Origin: Evernia prunastri
Lineage: Eukaryota > Ascomycota > Lecanoromycetes > Lecanorales > Parmeliaceae
Assembly (NCBI GenBank): GCA_003184365.1
Contig: NKYR01000189.1
Span: forward strand, 1 to 55,097
Direction: 5' to 3'
Length of the DNA: 55,097 nucleotides
Position 1 is the stretch's first letter, and every line of letters starts with the position of its first letter. Below are positions 21,925-34,760 of the stretch, piece by piece. The notes beneath the pieces were generated by a model, which was not told where the DNA came from, did not search any database, and saw only the letters and a program-made list of their open reading frames with translations. The position numbers were made by a program, and so were the translations under genes.

Positions 21925-23615
21925 ATGATGATATTCAATCGGTCGTGGTTAAGCCCCGTCCGATCTCGTTTTGGAGGCGAATATCGTTATGAAGGTGTCA
22001 GAGAAAAGACTGACAAGATGCCATCCATCTTCGGACGAGCTCGGGTTGCTACCCTCTTCTCGCTCCTAATCACGATTGTCATCTTCTCATCCCTTGTGGT
22101 ACGTCTCGAATACATGTAGTGTTCGCTCGTAGTCCCTCTCGAGCCAGGAGCTGATACGAATCCAATGCCAAGTTTCATTCAGATTCCATCAAAAACACCT
22201 ATCTCAAAACAACCAGCCCAGATGCCATCGCAACGTCCGAGAATTCTGGCTTCTTCCATATCCTCATACCTGCGGACAGAAGCGATGTTAATCTGTGCAA
22301 AACTATCCTCAGTGCAACAATCCTCGGATACCCAACCCCTACTCTCTACAACTGGGCTAAAACGGGCGATAAGATGGCGAAGATTAGTGGCGCATTGGAC
22401 TACCTCAGGGCCCTGGACTCGAATCACGATGAGGATATGGTGTTGTTGGTCGATGGCTTTGATCTTTGGTTTCAATTATCTCCGCAGATCATGATCGACA
22501 GATATCATGAGATTAACAACAAGGCCCAAAAGCGCGTCCGCTCGCAAGTAGGCGACGAAGTCATGGACGCGTCAACCACGACCCAGACCATAATCTTTTC
22601 CTCCCAGAAGAGATGCTGGCCGGGCAAAAACAATGATCTCAGCTGCTATGCTGTCCCAGAATCACCACTACCGCGATACATCTATGGACCACAGACGGAT
22701 GTAGATGTTGGTGATACAAGAAACCCGTATCTGAAGTTCCGACAGCGCTGGTTAAACGCTGGCTTTATGATAGGACCAGTCAATGATCTACGCACCTTGT
22801 TTGAGCGGGCTCTGGAAAGAGCTGAAGCAAATCCAAACCAAGAGGGGAACGATCAGAATGTTCTCTCCACAATTTGGGGCGAGCAGGAATATGTACGAGA
22901 AGCCGCCCGGCTCAGCAAGCTTCCCCCTTGGAAGCGAGAGAAGCGCGCCTCGCGGAAGGCCTTTGAGCCTAACACCGGAACGAACTACGAATTTGGTGTG
23001 GGACTTGACTACGAGAGTGCTCTCTCAATACCGACTGTATTCGCCGAATATGACTCACAGTGGTTAGTCTTTAGCGACAGCAAGACCCTCGACAAGGCCT
23101 TCAGCGAATACAACATTACTGACCCACGCGTGACTTCCATTCAAGCTGATGTGGCGAATGAACCTGCCCCGTTCAATTCCATCCGTAACGACAAAGCTGA
23201 CGACTGGCGTCTACCCACCCAATCAATGAGCTGGAAGGAGGTGCCGCTGTACACCAACCTCTGGACCGGTATTATTCCTGCGGTCATTCACCACAATGCC
23301 CATCGGGACGGACTGAAGGCTCTGAGAGAGACCGTCTGGGATCGGATGTGGTTTCAGCCATATGCTCGAGCACTTATCAATGCGCGTATGAGGGAGCCTT
23401 ACAAGCCAATTGCTGTCAGCAAGCCTAATGGAAGAAAATGGTTCAGCACCATGGATGGGGAAAAGAGTCTCGGTGCATGGACAGACAATGCCGAACAAGG
23501 TGGATGGATGGAATGGACAGATCTATGTCCGGCCCAAGACCAGGAGGAAATCTTTCGAGATGGGAAAGGGCCGTGGGTCAAGCAGGACATTGGAGAAGAA
23601 ACTGTGCATTGGTGA
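21925..23615 (+). CDS. Type II membrane protein, glycosyltransferase-like (PLOD/GT25-like domain)
   Basis: Two exons, 21925-22098 and 22173-23615, give 538 aa; the intron is GT-AG. The N terminus has a short basic cytosolic part and one membrane anchor (VATLFSLLITIVIFSSLV, about residues 41-58), the type II arrangement of Golgi/ER transferases. The lumenal part has FHILIPADRSDVNLC, TILGYPTPTLYNW, then NHDEDMVLLVDGFDLWFQLS, a DxxD-type block resembling the Asp-rich sugar-nucleotide site of PLOD/GT25-like transferases. Later blocks include IIFSSQKRCWPG and LNAGFMIGPVNDL, also typical of such folds. The acceptor (ag at 22171-22172) was chosen because it keeps the frame; an alternative ag seven bases on does not. 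The donor and acceptor substrates are unknown. Confidence 0.75.
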
Positions 23616-25620
23616 TCGAGCATGGTCGTTCGACGAAACGCGAGCTCTGCAAGGTATTTACGACGGTCGTGCATGGAAAGTAGCCTATTGAGTGGAAGGT
23701 GGCTACAGCCCAGATGACTGAGCCGTCAGATTAGGAAAGAACGTGGACAACAGACATTGTGGAGGCTAATTGATGCCTGGTTGGTGCGATCGCGTTGCAG
23801 GATGTCTAGACTATGATGTGATAAATGCCAAAATGGAGACCAACGGAGTTTGAGCGGATTTTTCAGGAACGGCTGCAAAGTCCTACTCACGCTGATGGAG
23901 GTCGTCGATATAAAATACGCTGTAGTTCTTGTTCGAACTTGCCCCAGAATCTATCCTAGTAATGCTTTTCTGATCGAAAACTCGATAATTTGCATCGTTT
24001 CAGTAGTCTCATTTTCTTACCATTGTGCCTGATCCTGAGCTCGCACAAGATTCATATATACCATAGCGTTCTTACATTTAAGAGAGCTAGGTCCTTTCGT
24101 CCCCGTCATTCGCAGGGCTTGATCGCTGCAATTGCAAAGCTTACCTGTACTGTCCTCGCCTTGCGCAAACACAAGAAACCAGATATAGTCTAGAATGTCT
24201 AAACAGGCTTCTCAGGAACAAGACCAAGCCCCTCCTGCTTTAGGATATCGCTGATCCAAAGTTCGCTCTTCTTGACTTTGTCTATAACTATTGACACCGA
24301 GCACTTCGAACGGTCTCTCAATGCCCCACGACTACGGCGACCAGGCAAGGGGTCCAAAGCGGTTTCAGAGGAGATCCTTCCTACTAAGACAGTGTACCAT
24401 CCCTATCCTTGGATCTCGGTCCTGGGGCGTGGGTGTATGCCCACCTCGACTCGGACTCTCGTGCAGAGCAAGGGCTTCTCCCGCGTCGAGGTTGTCTGGA
24501 GCCACGAGCATACTGCGAGATGAATTGCTCCGGGTTCTCGGCGGCCCCTCTTAGGCATTCTTCTCTGGCGAGGCGCTCAGAGTGAGGCGGAGATGCAAAG
24601 TGGACATGGTTCCGTGGTGCCGGTACGTGCCTCCACTGTCCGCTGGCCGTTCTGGTGGTAGGCGCTCCTTCGAGGGGCCTAGCATTTTGCCGTGTGTTTG
24701 GAGGTCTGGAGCTAGATTCATACGACGTCTCTCAATCTCCTTATGAACATCGCCAAGGCCGGCAATCTTCATAAAGAACCCAGTGAGTGGCGGTGTCATT
24801 GCAATGACCGCGAATGTGAGCAAGGTCGTGTGAATTGAAAGAGAGATACAGTCGAGCTCGGACTGCAATGGAGTGAAAGTGATAGAAGACTAAACATAAA
24901 AAATGGCAAAATGTCGGAGATTTCGAATGGGTCTGTCGTGCGAAATTGAATGGTTGGAGCAGGGCTGCAAGAAACAACGTTATATGGGACTTCCCTTTCA
25001 TGTCCTTGTGTGGAGCTCCCAGCCTGATACAGTGTCATCTAACACAACACCCACGCTATAAAAGAGATAACAAGTGAGGTCTTGATGCCACTATACAGAG
25101 TATGACCATTCATTGCTTCAAAAGGGCTATCTGCCTTGAGAGCTGAACAAGATGCACATTGCTCAAATCTTTTAAAACCACAAAACAACGGCCGCATCAA
25201 AAGAGCAATAATTTGGAGACAGATATCTTTAAAGGCTGGCTGTATGTCATTCAATGATAGAAAAAGAGGATATTCGATGAGAAGAGTGATTGACGAGCTC
25301 AAAAGGCTGTAGAGTACTCACATCGATATGACAGCAAGAGAGAACTCTCAGACCAAGTTCATGTGTCGCACACCGCACCAATATCGAGCGTAGAGGGGAC
25401 GAACAACCAACCAGAGCCTTATATCTGCCATGTTCTATTGATATTGGCATGCTATCCCATCGGACGCCGAAGACGCCGCGTAGCTATTGCATTCGCTTTT
25501 ACTAGATCAAAGGCCGAGATGGTGGAGAGAAAAACACAAGCAATCCTAGTCTCAGCCGGGCCCCACGCAGTGAGTCTGAGTTCGAAGCCCTACCAAGACT
25601 CATTTTTTGATCCATTAACC
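23616..25620. other. Gene-poor stretch with possible decayed minus-strand coding sequence
   Basis: On the minus strand 24868-24551 is an open frame of 105 codons with a hydrophobic start and AGLGDVHKEIERRRMNL. From 24540 to 24192 another frame reads through one TAG and ends SELWISDILKQEGLGLVPE. Together they could be two exons of a decayed gene, but I do not recognise the family, and a competing 83-codon frame lies on the plus strand at 24272-24523. The rest shows no gene. Confidence 0.3.
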
Positions 25621-26708
25621 AATATGTAATATTTATACTCTACGTATATGTAAGTCTTAGCAAAAATACGTAATCACGTGATATAACTTAACAAATCATT
25701 TCATGAATCTTTGATGATTTTATAAAATATAGAATAATTAATTAAATAAGATCTCATATCTTGAGAATAGAGATAATTTAATAATTAATACGTATGCTTA
25801 TATTTTAGTAAATTCAGCGAAGAAACTAAACTAATTTAATTTATAGAGAATATCGTTAAAATCGACTAAGTATTTAATAACGTACTATCTTAACAGACGC
25901 GTAGCTACTATACGAGATTCTTCGCTATACTCTTCGTTATACGTTATATTTTTTATTACTCTTTATAATACTCGTCGAATCGATAACTACGTTTTAAAAA
26001 AAGAGCTCGAAAAAACAAATTTCGATCTATAATTAGTTATCTCCCATTTTTTTAAATTCTTTTAACTAGACTTACTACTATAATCTACTACTATAATCTA
26101 CTAATAAAACTACTAATAAAATTATAGTAGAATTATAATAAGACTATAGTAGAGCGAAGAATAGAGCGAAGAAGAAGACGAAGAAGAGAGCGAAGACGAT
26201 TTATTCTTTTAACGTAAAATTAGGAATTAATAACGACGATATCGATAATTAAGAGTCTTTTATACGGCCTTAAAGTCTTTTATAAATATATAAAACGTAG
26301 AATAAGACGTTATTAAACGTTATATCGTTATTAGCGACGATCTAATCAAATAGCGCTTAATAATCTTTAATTTAATATCTATATTTAAAGAAGTAAAAAT
26401 ATTAAAAAATGTCGAATTTAAGATTTATATTTATTATTAAATAATAAAAATTTTATTATAAAATATTAAAAGTTAAACAATATTTTTCTTTACTTTAAAA
26501 AATTTAAATTTAAATTTAGATATTAAATTATATAAAAAAAAAGCGATAATAAAGTTTTATAATTATACTCTCTATATATAACGTATCGAACGACTAAATT
26601 ATATTAAGAATATATTATTAAATGAATTATTAATAAATCTTTACGCGCGAGACTTACTTAGAATAAAATACTAAGATAAAATATAATTTAAATCTATTAT
26701 ATAGTATA
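25621..26708. repeat. AT-rich RIP-mutated repeat block
   Basis: Base composition changes abruptly near 25620 from balanced coding-type DNA to AT-rich DNA with abundant TpA and no long open frames, as expected of RIP on repeated DNA. Sequence around 26490-26700 is related to that at about 30480-30680, so at least one repeat family is present twice. The family cannot be named. Confidence 0.75.
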
Positions 26709-27118
26709 AGTATAGACTCACGAATTTAATTCGTGAAGTGTTCTGAAGATTTCGATGGCTGATTTCGGGGCCGCGCACCCCGAAGGAATTTTTTTTTGGG
26801 ATCTCTCAGAGGTGAAAAACCTTCAACTTAGTACTTATCAACAACTATAATATCGATTTTATACATTTTTAAAATCCCGAGCAGTGTATATATATTTTCA
26901 CAAAAACAAAAAAAAAAAAAAGTGATAGAAAAGTTAAAAGTAATTTAAGTTGTAGAAAGACTATATCGAGATTTTGATGAGAGAGTGCTCGAGAGGTCTA
27001 GCAGGCTGACTAAGCGCGCTATATCAAAAAGCGTACAACAATCGAGGTTTTCATTGACTACACATACAAATTTAAGGTATTTTAGATTAGTTCTATCTTA
27101 TTATATTATATATACTAA
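26709..27118 (-). mobile_element. Short non-autonomous Helitron derivative
   Basis: Read on the minus strand, this 410-bp element starts TTAGTATATATAATATAATA, matching the 5' end of the larger Helitron at 45961 (TCAGTATATATAAAACAATA), and keeps its early signature (aagcgcg...ctgactaagc...agcctg-type block, about 26985-27030). It ends with a hairpin (cacgaattaaattcgtg) followed by agtctatact, matching the large element's end (catgaattaaattcatgggcctatact). The middle is unlike the large element and includes a GC-rich patch (ggggccgcgcaccccgaag, 26768-26786). There is no coding capacity. Terminal TC, a 3' hairpin and no inverted termini fit a Helitron; mobility would need a helper. Confidence 0.75.
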
Positions 27119-28391
27119 TTATCTCTTATCAATTTATACTATTTATAATAGTTATAATTTAATTAATATTAAATAGAAAGAGAAATTAAACTATAACTAA
27201 TCAAAAGATTAAAGAAATCGAGAGATAAAGTAATAAGAGATAAATAGTTAAAATAATACTATCTCTTATTAGCTTACGCTATCTACGATAACTTTAATTT
27301 AGATAATATCGATTAAAAAGAGAAAAGAGATTATAATTAATTAAAAGATTAAAAAGATTAAAACGTTATTGTTTAATAATAACTAATTAAAAGATTTAAT
27401 TATAGATATATTTACTATAAACGAATAATTATCAAGTTACTCTAGTTCTAACTTATATACTTTCTTTTCTAACTAAGATATATCATTAATATTTTATTTC
27501 TCACTCTTTTAATCAACTTCTAATTTATCTATTATTATTATAAAGTCTACTTTATCTTTTATAGAATATTCGTTAACTCTTTACGTTAGTATTTCGCTCT
27601 AAAAATAAAAGAAAGATAATTAAATTATTTAACGCGATTATCACGATTAAAAGAAAAAAATTAGAAATAGAATTATTTAGAATTAAAAAGATTTAGAAAA
27701 TAATAAACATTCTTTCAATATAAGATATAAGTGTTTATAATCTACTAAACGATATACGAAAGCGAAATAAAAAAAAGTCTATATCTAAGCGATTTATATG
27801 ACGTAACTTTCTCAAAGAAAATCGTAATTAAAACGATTCTCTACTTAATGCTCTACTAAGAAATAATTTAATTAATAAATCTATCGAAAATACTCGATCG
27901 TATCGTCGAAAGAGTTAATTAAAAAGAATAAAGTCAATTTCTAAATTATTATGCGAGAAGATTTTCGATATTAATAATTCGAATTTTTTTAAGAGATAAA
28001 ATAAGAATAATAATTTAAATGAGTTTTATAATATAAAATTGAAAGATTTATCGAAAACTATTATAAAGAAGATGTTATATATCTAACGATTTCTTTTAAT
28101 TATAATATAACGTTAATATATATAAAAATAAAAATAATCTCTACGATTTTAACTTGATTTCATTATTATAATTTTTTATTATTATATATTTTCGATAGTA
28201 GAAGAATAAATCGAATTTAATTTCTATTTAATTAAATATTTTAATATATTCGCGAAAATTAAACGGTTAGTTTTAAAGTTTTATGTTAGATTTAAGCTAA
28301 TTATTTCTTATTAAAAGATTTTACGATATATTAAGTAAATCAGCGAGAAAGATAGTAACGTGATGAGGTTTATTAACGTTTTTAATAATTA
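27119..28391. repeat. AT-rich RIP-mutated repeat block
   Basis: The sequence is strongly AT-rich with no frame over 60 codons and no readable protein similarity. Short simple patterns (taat, aaag runs) are common. I see no gene or boundary. Confidence 0.7.
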
Positions 28392-29740
28392 TTAGTATAT
28401 ATAATATTATAAGATAGAACTAAGCTAGAAAATCTTTAATTTGTATATGTAGTTAATATAAATCTTAGAGTTACTACGCTCTTTTATATAGCGTGCTTAA
28501 TTAGTTCGCTAAATTTTTCGAGCGTAAGAATATTATAATTTTGCTATATACTTTTTGCAACTTATATTACTCTATATAATATCGTTAAACTTTTTTAAAT
28601 TGTAGAGCTTATTTCGCGTTTTTTAACGATATAAAAATCTTTAAATTTAATTATATATTTATTAAGTAACGTTTATCGAAATATCGTTAATTAAGATATA
28701 TCGCTTATTTAGACTCTTAATAAATATATTTCATTTATTTTATACGCGAATAATTATTTTATTATATTACTTTATTACTTTATTATAAATATATTCGCGT
28801 TAAAGATATCTCGCGATAATATTATAAAGCGTATTAGATATAGTATTCTTCTCTCAGCACTTAAGATTTTATTTAACGCGTTTAAAGCGTCTTTAAGCGA
28901 ATCTTTCTTCGCTAATAATCGCGATATAATATTATATAATATTACTTCGAATCGTAGCGATAGATCTTCAAGAAAAAAGATTCGAATAGATTTATTGTTA
29001 TCGAGTTTATTTCTCATCGCTTACTTCTTAAATTAGCTTTATTACTTTCTTCTAAAACGCGTTAAATTCTTCTAAATCGTCTTAATTATTTATTAATAAT
29101 TCTTTTACTTTAAATTCTTTAGCTTTAAATTCTTTAGAAAATCTCTTTCGAAATATATTAAACGCGCTCTTTAACGATATAAATTTCTACGATATATTTT
29201 AATTTTTAAAAAGGTTATAAGAATTTATTACGCGATACTTCTATACGATAGAGTCGAAGCGTTATTATTTAAGCTTAATAAAAAATTCTCATATTAAATA
29301 TATAACGCTGAGATAAAAGGATAAAATAGAAGAATAATATTGTAATAAGAGTAAAATCGAGATTAATACGTCTAAAATAACGTATAAAAACAATATCTAT
29401 ATCGATAAATTAAGTAAGAATTATATTTAAAGTAAAACGTGTATAAATAAATTCGTTTATCTAAATTAAATTATAATTAATGAAATATTATACTCTATTA
29501 TATTTAAATTAATCGCTCTTACTTTTAATTTTAAAGAATTTCGTTAATATAACGTTTAGTATAATAACGTCGCGTTAATAGTTTTATATTAAATTATAAT
29601 TAATTATTTCATCGCTTTTTACACGTATAGAATTTAAAGAAAGATTAGTATTTATATATTCGCGTTAACGTTTTTAAAGAATAAACGATCAATATATAAA
29701 TATATCTATATAATAAATAATACTTAAAAATAAATTATAT
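28392..29740 (+). mobile_element. Heavily RIP-mutated Helitron copy (5' part)
   Basis: The left end, TTAGTATATATAATATTATA, and the following about 1.3 kb track the unmutated Helitron at 46734-48740. The promoter-like block (agcgtgcttaattagttcgct), the region encoding the Ser/Pro-rich N terminus, the Asp/Glu-rich block and the CxxC...CC zinc-like block can all be followed base by base. Most differences are C-to-T or G-to-A. All frames are closed. Beyond about 29740 the two sequences no longer align by eye. Confidence 0.7.
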
Positions 29741-32700
29741 ATCGATTATTAAAATCGATATAGATATAAAATCTATATAGATGTATCAAATAAGATAACT
29801 AGCTAAGAAGCGAATATTTATATAACAAGAGACTAATATATAAAAGAAGACTTCTATTAAGACACGCTAAGTTCTATAAATCGAATAAGAGAGTAAGATA
29901 TTAGAAGATTTCGATAAGAATCAGAGTACGATAGTAACACTATTTCTCTCTCGAATTAGCGATATTTTCATCGCTATAAAAAATAATGAGATTTTCAAAT
30001 ACTATTAAATATTCGTTCGCTATATATAAATGCTCGCTGAAACAAAAAAAATAAAAATCTTTTCGTATTAATGCTATTTCTTTCTCGAGATTTATAACGA
30101 CGACGACGATATTATTTAACTACTTTACTAATACGACGATATAAACGCGTTATTATAACACTTAAAATTTTCAAAAACGAAGTTATTTAATTAAGAAATA
30201 ATTAAATAATAAATTTAAACGTGTTTTATTATAATAAGATTAATTAATATCAAGTAAAGAGAATTTTGATAAATAAAGGTCTTTGATTAACTAAAATGCG
30301 CGAGTCGATATCGAATCGTATCGAATCGAATCTTATCGTCTATATTAATTGATATAATCAGCGATCGTAAAGAAAAAAAGAGCGATAAAACGCATTTTTA
30401 ATATACTTTTTTTGAATAATGTTCGACTAATTTATATAGATTTTAAATTTTTGATAAGACTTTCGCGAAGATTTTACGACGGAATTTTTTTTTAAAGTAA
30501 TCGCAATCATAAAATAAAGCTCTATAATTACGCTCTTTATATATTACGTATTAAGCGATTAAACTTATTAGAAGTACGTTCATTATACGATTAACGAATA
30601 AATCGTAATACGCGAGATTAATTTAAAAGAGTGAGATAATTATGAGATAAAGTAAGTGTGCTCTAAAGTTTCGACTTAAGTTATTATTAGCTTTATTATC
30701 TTATAAATTAATAATATAGAAAAAAAGAGAATAAGCGATAATATGATCGATAAGTATTATATATAAAAAGAAAAGTCGATCGAATCGAGATAAATTAAAG
30801 AGATTAATTAAAATTATTATTAAGTATAAAAAAGACTCGAAAAATAATATATTTAATAATTAATCGAATCGTATATTGATTATTAGCGTGAAATTTATTT
30901 AGCGAGAGCCATTAAAATAGCGTCGATAAAAGTCTTTTATTATATTCTACGTATTTTCGAATTCGTCGAAATTAGCGTTATATTATTTAAGATTCTCGTC
31001 GAAATTCGTTTAAATAATCTCAAAAAATCTTAAACGCGAGAATATTTTTCACTTTTTATTTCTCGATTTCTGTTGAAAGTATAGATGAAACACTTGATTG
31101 ATTGTTACTAGCTACTAAGAGCATCTATATAATGTTTCTCGCCAAGGCTCGAAAAACCTTTCTCGCTCGGCAAATCTTTTATAATAGTTGAAAAATATAT
31201 TTCAACACTCTTATATGCTTGTAAAATAGCTCGAATAAAAATCAAGCTAAAAAAATTATTTTCTATTCTCTTTATTCGAGCAATAAGCGAATATTGAATA
31301 ATTAAGATAAAGAATTAACGTCAAATAGCGAAAATAATTTATCGAATATAGTGCTTAGTCAGCAATTTATAAGTAGATCTCTCATATTTTCTACGAATTT
31401 AGAAAACGAAACACGAAATTTAAAGTTAAACGATATTTAAAAATTTAATTTAATTAACGCGAAAGTCGAATAATAAAGATAAAAATATAGAAGATTCGAA
31501 AAATTTTAAAACGAGTAAGTCTTTTGATATAAGAATATAATATAGATTTTCGTTATATATCTTTATCAAAAAAATTCTCTTTTAATCGAAAAACGATTTT
31601 TTGAAAATAATTTTTTTATATAATTTAATGTATATCAAAACTTAAATAAAATATAATCGAAGAATATATATAAGAGTAGATTTAATTAAAAGAAATGCTT
31701 CGAAGATATATATAATTATCATAAAATCTTTTGATAATCGATTTATTGATTTAATATTTAATATTAGTGATAATAATATATATCAATAGCGAGATATAGC
31801 GACGATAATGAAGACTAATATTTTAAGTGTGCGTTAAAGATTTAATTATTATAGAATTAAAGATTATTAAATAATATAACAGAGCGCTAAAGATGAAGAC
31901 TCGACGAATTATTTTGATGATATTCGACTATAGCGATTAGTCGATTGATTATTCGAAGTATAAAGATTAATAAAAATAAAGCGTAATGCTCTCACTAAGA
32001 TAAAATAATAATAAGACGAAAAAATAATAAGATAAGTAAAATTCTCTATAAGCGAGATTTTAAATTAATAAGATTACGACAGAGCTTAAATTTATCTATA
32101 CAGAGAATTTAAATAAGATCGTCGACTACTTATTAATCGATAAGAATATTTTTAAAATCGATATTATTATTAATAATCTAATCGCGAACTCAATAATATT
32201 AAATATCAATATACTTAATATAATTATAATATTAAGAATTTTTTATTAAGATAATAACACTCTAATTATCGTCGAAGAAAATAACTATTTAAAGAATATT
32301 ATCGATAAAACGAATTTAATTTAAAAGATCTCGCAATTAAATAAAAAATTTTAATCGTTTATATTTAATTAATATACTTTATCTCGCAAATAAATAATAC
32401 GATAATAATTTAACGTTTAAACGATTAATTAATAACGTTATTATTTAAATTAAGAAAATATTCTAAAATTAATTTGCGAATATTACAATTTTTAATTTAA
32501 TCGAAATTAATATATTCTATTAAGTTTATAAACGAGCTCTTATAAGTAAAATATTAATAAATAATAACGCGTAGATAGCGAAAGGTACGCTTAATTATCG
32601 AATAATAAGTCTCGATAAGATTAAAAGAATATCGCGAGATTATTGAAATGATAAAAATAATATTTAATTTAATATTAAGTATAACGTATATAAGAGAATT

Positions 32701-32811
32701 CATAATTAATTAGTAGATTTTTAATAACTATATAAAGACGATATAATCGTCGTCGATAGATATTAATCGAGCGTTAGTCTTTATAAAAGTCGATTAAAAT
32801 TAAATTTTTTA
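29741..32811. repeat. AT-rich RIP-mutated repeat block
   Basis: The block is AT-rich with closed frames. Parts may be the downstream half of the RIP-mutated Helitron or other elements. A less mutated patch with some GC occurs around 31085-31180. The segment around 30480-30680 is related to 26490-26700. No gene can be supported. Confidence 0.65.
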
Positions 32812-34005
32812 TTAGTATATATAATACAATAAGATAGAGCTGAGCTAGAAAACCTTGAATTTGTATGTGCAGTCAATTATAAATTCTATTCTACTACGCT
32901 TTTTGACAACGCGTGCTTAGTCAGCTCGCTAGATCTTTCGAGCGTAGAAATAGTAAAATTTGGGTGTAGTCTTCTTGCAACTTTCATTGCTATATTCTAT
33001 CGCTATACTATACTTTAAAACTTCCGCAGATTATAGAGCTCGATTCGCGCTATTCAATGATGTAAAAATCTTCTAAATCGGCTTTATATTAACTAAGTGA
33101 TGTTTCATTAAAATATCGTCTTTAAACATCGCTTACTCAGAGTCTTGACAAGAATATTTTATTTATTCTACACGCGAATAATAATTTCATTATATTTCTT
33201 CATCACTTTATTATAAACACGTTTATATTCGAAGTTATTAAATTCTATATTATTTTTTATATCAGATGCTGTCATGGTTCCAGCTCACAACACCATGACT
33301 CCTACCACTCGGCCGGATCGGGCCTAGCGCGGCTTGGCCCTGCCCACAAACATCGGCCTTCTGCCACCATNNNNNNAGCTACATTTATGCGTGAATGTCA
33401 TGGTTCCAGCTCACAACACCATGACTCCTACCACTCGGCCGGATCGGGCCTAGCGCGGCTTGGCCCTGCCCACAAACATCGGCCTTCTGCCACCATTAGA
33501 CCTTCATAGCTATTATTCCGTTCATACCGGAATCAATGCATTCAGCTACACCTCCAGTCCAGGACAGATGCGATACTTTTCTTTTCGCGCTTTCTTAATA
33601 TTTAACTAACGCGTTTAGATCGTCTTTGAGCGAATCTTTCTCTGCTGACAATCGCGATAAAAGAATACGCAATATTATATCTAAATAACGCGATAGATCG
33701 TCTTTAAAGAAGACTCGAACAGACTTATTGTTATAGAGTTTATTTCTTATCTCTTCGCAAGATAGTAGTATAATCTTATTCGCGTTATCGTCGCTCCTCT
33801 ACTTCTCATCGCTTACTTTTTAAATTAGCTTTATTATCTTTTCTCAAGACCCGTTAAATTCTTTTAAATCGTTTAAATTATCTACTTTAAATTCTTCTGC
33901 TTTAGATTCTTCAGAAGATTTCTTTCGAGACGTATTAGACGCGCTCTTTGACGATATAGATCTCTTCGATATATTTTAAACGCTTTCTCTCGATCTCGAC
34001 GATAA
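32812..34005 (+). mobile_element. Moderately RIP-mutated Helitron copy, interrupted at 33270-33590
   Basis: This copy starts TTAGTATATATAATACAATA and follows the unmutated Helitron more closely than the copy at 28392: agcgtagaaatagtaaaatttgggtgtag is nearly intact. It is interrupted by a GC-balanced insert (33270 to about 33588) with two copies of a 101-bp LTR-like sequence. It resumes at about 33589 with the N-terminal coding region (gcgaatctttctctgctgacaatcgc) and stops at about 34005, where LINE sequence begins. Confidence 0.7.
33270..33496. repeat. 101-bp LTR-like sequence in two direct copies around an N6 gap
   Basis: The sequence from TGTCATGGTTCC to TTCTGCCACCAT occurs at 33270-33370 and 33396-33496, identical by eye. 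Its first 30 bp form an interrupted palindrome (gtcatgg...ccatgac) typical of LTR ends. Six Ns (33371-33376) and 19 bp lie between. It is GC-rich and not RIP-mutated, so it entered the AT-rich block later. The doubling around Ns may be an assembly overlap. Confidence 0.65.
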
Positions 34006-34008
34006 GTC

Positions 34009-34760
34009 GTCTTAGTTCATATGTCTCGAACCCCAAAGAAGTTCAATATGAAGATGGCAATAAATTTTGACAATACAGTCATAGAACCAGAAGCCAATAT
34101 CAGAGTTCTGGGCCTGCAAGTCGACTCAAAGCTGAGATGGGGACCCCACATAGCTCAACTCAAAGCCAAATCAACAAATCAAGGCCGCGCGATCAAATGC
34201 CTCGCGGGATCGACATGGGGAGCCACCTTTCAAAAGTGCAGATTGGTATACAATGCAGTAATGAGGCCAATGTTGACCTTTGCGGCCTCAATCTCGCATC
34301 AACCAAAGGGCACTTCAGAGGCCACCAAGAGTCATATAAAAAGGCTAGCAATTATTCAAAATGACTGCTTACGAACCGTTCTCGGTGCATTCAAAGCTAC
34401 CCCAGTACCAGTTTTGGAGGCGGAAGCGGCAATTGCACCAATAGAAATCCAGCTTGACCGACTAGTGATGCAACAACAGGCCAGTGGTGGGATTCATCTG
34501 GTAACGCAGGAGGGAAACATGCACATATGGAACAAACTGCAAGGCAAAAAGAAGAAGAAACGACTGATACCGCCGTCCCCGGCAAAAGAGAAAGAGGCCT
34601 GGGCGCTTCGCTCCTTAGGAGTCAAAGAGTGGCATGAGGCGGCTTGTACAACAAGGAGGAAAAAGAACTGGATCAACCCAATCAAAGACGTAGAGGAATA
34701 TCAAGACGTCAAAGCAATTGATCAAAGGGTCCAAGACTGGGCCCGTCAACAATGGCTAGA
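34009..34760 (+). pseudogene. LINE-type ORF2, C-terminal part (composite fragment 1)
   Basis: An open frame from about 34009 reads MSRTPKKFNMKMAINFD, IRVLGLQVDSKLRWGPHI, RLVYNAVMRPMLTFAAS and RLAIIQNDCLRTVLGAF, the conserved region downstream of the reverse transcriptase in fungal non-LTR elements. It is 5'-truncated, so endonuclease and RT are absent, and runs to an N at 34761. The insertion into a RIP-mutated Helitron is seamless at about 34006. Codons are unmutated. The product would be a non-functional fragment. Confidence 0.8.

Noticed and set aside
24272..24523. 83-codon plus-strand frame as a gene
   Set aside because: There is no motif, no good start codon, and a competing reading lies on the other strand; left as an unresolved stretch.
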